Assembly (NCBI GenBank): GCA_903917305.1
Contig: CAIXAA010000215.1
Location: 1-21,385 of the forward strand
DNA length: 21,385 nt
Origin: an uncultured Myxococcales bacterium
GTDB taxonomy: Bacteria > Myxococcota_A > UBA9042
Direction of reading: 5' to 3'
Part shown: positions 21,122 through 21,385 of the stretch, in pieces
Layout of the letters: every line of letters begins with the position of its first letter
How positions within the stretch are numbered: the first letter of the stretch is position 1
The notes under the pieces: generated by a model
What the model was told of the DNA's origin: nothing
Databases searched by the model: none
What the model saw: only the letters and a program-made list of their open reading frames with translations
Made by a program: the position numbers and the translations under genes

Positions 21122-21131
21122 GCTATCTGGC

Positions 21132-21385
21132 CTATCCAACGAGCCAGTTCTGGCGGCCGTTGAGCAGCGCCTGCAGGTCCGCCTTCTTCTGCGCCTGCTG
21201 GTCCTGCACCTGCTCGTTGATCAGCTGGTCGAACACCGGACGGCGCACCGCCCGCATGACGCCAATCGGCACCGGGAAAGCCGGGTACTCCATGCGCGAC
21301 AGGAGGAACGTGCGCGTCGGATCCTCGTCGTGCGCGTCGTGGACCCACAGATCCGCTTCGGTCACGCCGTTCTCGCCGAGGGTCA
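21132..21385 (-). CDS. 2-oxoacid:ferredoxin oxidoreductase beta subunit, C-terminal end
   Basis: Only the last 84 codons are in the window; the reading frame is open to the right edge. The sequence LGENGVTEADLWVHDAHDEDP, then FLLSRMEYPAFPVPIGVMRAV and RRPVFDQL, matches the C-terminal end of KorB/OorB/PorB-type beta subunits. These bind thiamine diphosphate and a [4Fe-4S] cluster and oxidise 2-oxoglutarate or pyruvate with ferredoxin. The catalytic part lies outside the window, so substrate cannot be decided. The short tail after the conserved end is Gln/Lys-rich. A GTG within the frame at 21365 is not the true start. Confidence 0.8.
   Translation of the reverse strand, partial: TLGENGVTEADLWVHDAHDEDPTRTFLLSRMEYPAFPVPIGVMRAVRRPVFDQLINEQVQDQQAQKKADLQALLNGRQNWLVG

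Noticed and set aside
1..21385. tRNA, rRNA, transposase, integrase or attachment sites
   Set aside because: Looked for cloverleaf arms, T-loop motifs, DDE or Tyr-recombinase proteins and terminal inverted repeats; none were convincing.

Overview
The window is a GC-rich, densely packed bacterial chromosome segment with no RNA genes, insertion sequences or CRISPR arrays that I can see. The gene set suggests Myxococcota or a related deltaproteobacterial lineage, but this is inference from content, not a phylogenetic result. The pointers are separate nuoC and nuoD, a full iscRSUA-hscBA operon, a long HflX, a zinc-ribbon/double-FHA protein, an Asp/Ala-rich and Cys-rich lipoprotein, and GTG/TTG starts.

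Layout, left to right. (1) 1-3265, minus strand: part of a complex I operon, nuoA-nuoC-nuoD-nuoG, with nuoG cut by the left edge and nuoB, nuoE and nuoF missing from their usual places. (2) 3467-6080, plus: an orphan gp5/VgrG-like spike protein, then the GTPase gene hflX. (3) 6105-9063: a small unknown coiled-coil gene (minus), a large unknown lipoprotein (plus) and a zinc-ribbon/double-FHA protein (minus). (4) 9203-11719, plus: a class A penicillin-binding protein whose OB domain carries a Gly-Thr/Gly-Ala repeat linker. (5) 11720-19124: the iron-sulphur region. A Mrp/ApbC-type ATPase is divergent from iscR-iscS-iscU-iscA-hscB-hscA, followed by a PflX-like radical SAM gene. (6) 19155-21385, minus: the 3' end of a 2-oxoacid:ferredoxin oxidoreductase beta subunit, then an HPF-like ribosome hibernation factor and a Cys-rich lipoprotein.

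The common theme is Fe-S biochemistry. ISC and Mrp supply clusters, while NuoG, the radical SAM protein and the 2-oxoacid oxidoreductase use them. The mrp/iscR gap holds two good divergent sigma70-type promoters. A perfect 19-bp palindrome fills the spacer of the mrp promoter, and an IscR-type-1-like dyad lies at the iscR transcription start.

The most unusual observation is a family of intercistronic tandem repeats. Units of 36-41 bp with the pattern GACAGTG-N3/4-CACGCGGCGC-N4/6-GCGCC-TGCTT fill the nuoC-nuoD gap (2 copies) and the hscB-hscA gap (3 near-perfect copies). Both arrays have the same orientation relative to transcription and end 11-13 nt before the next start codon. Each unit can form a GGCGC/GCGCC hairpin whose loop differs between copies. 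A second repeat class, GGAGCC/GGAACC hexamers, occurs both between genes (4276-4351) and inside the pbp1A coding sequence (10380-10475). No gap between genes exceeds about 210 bp.
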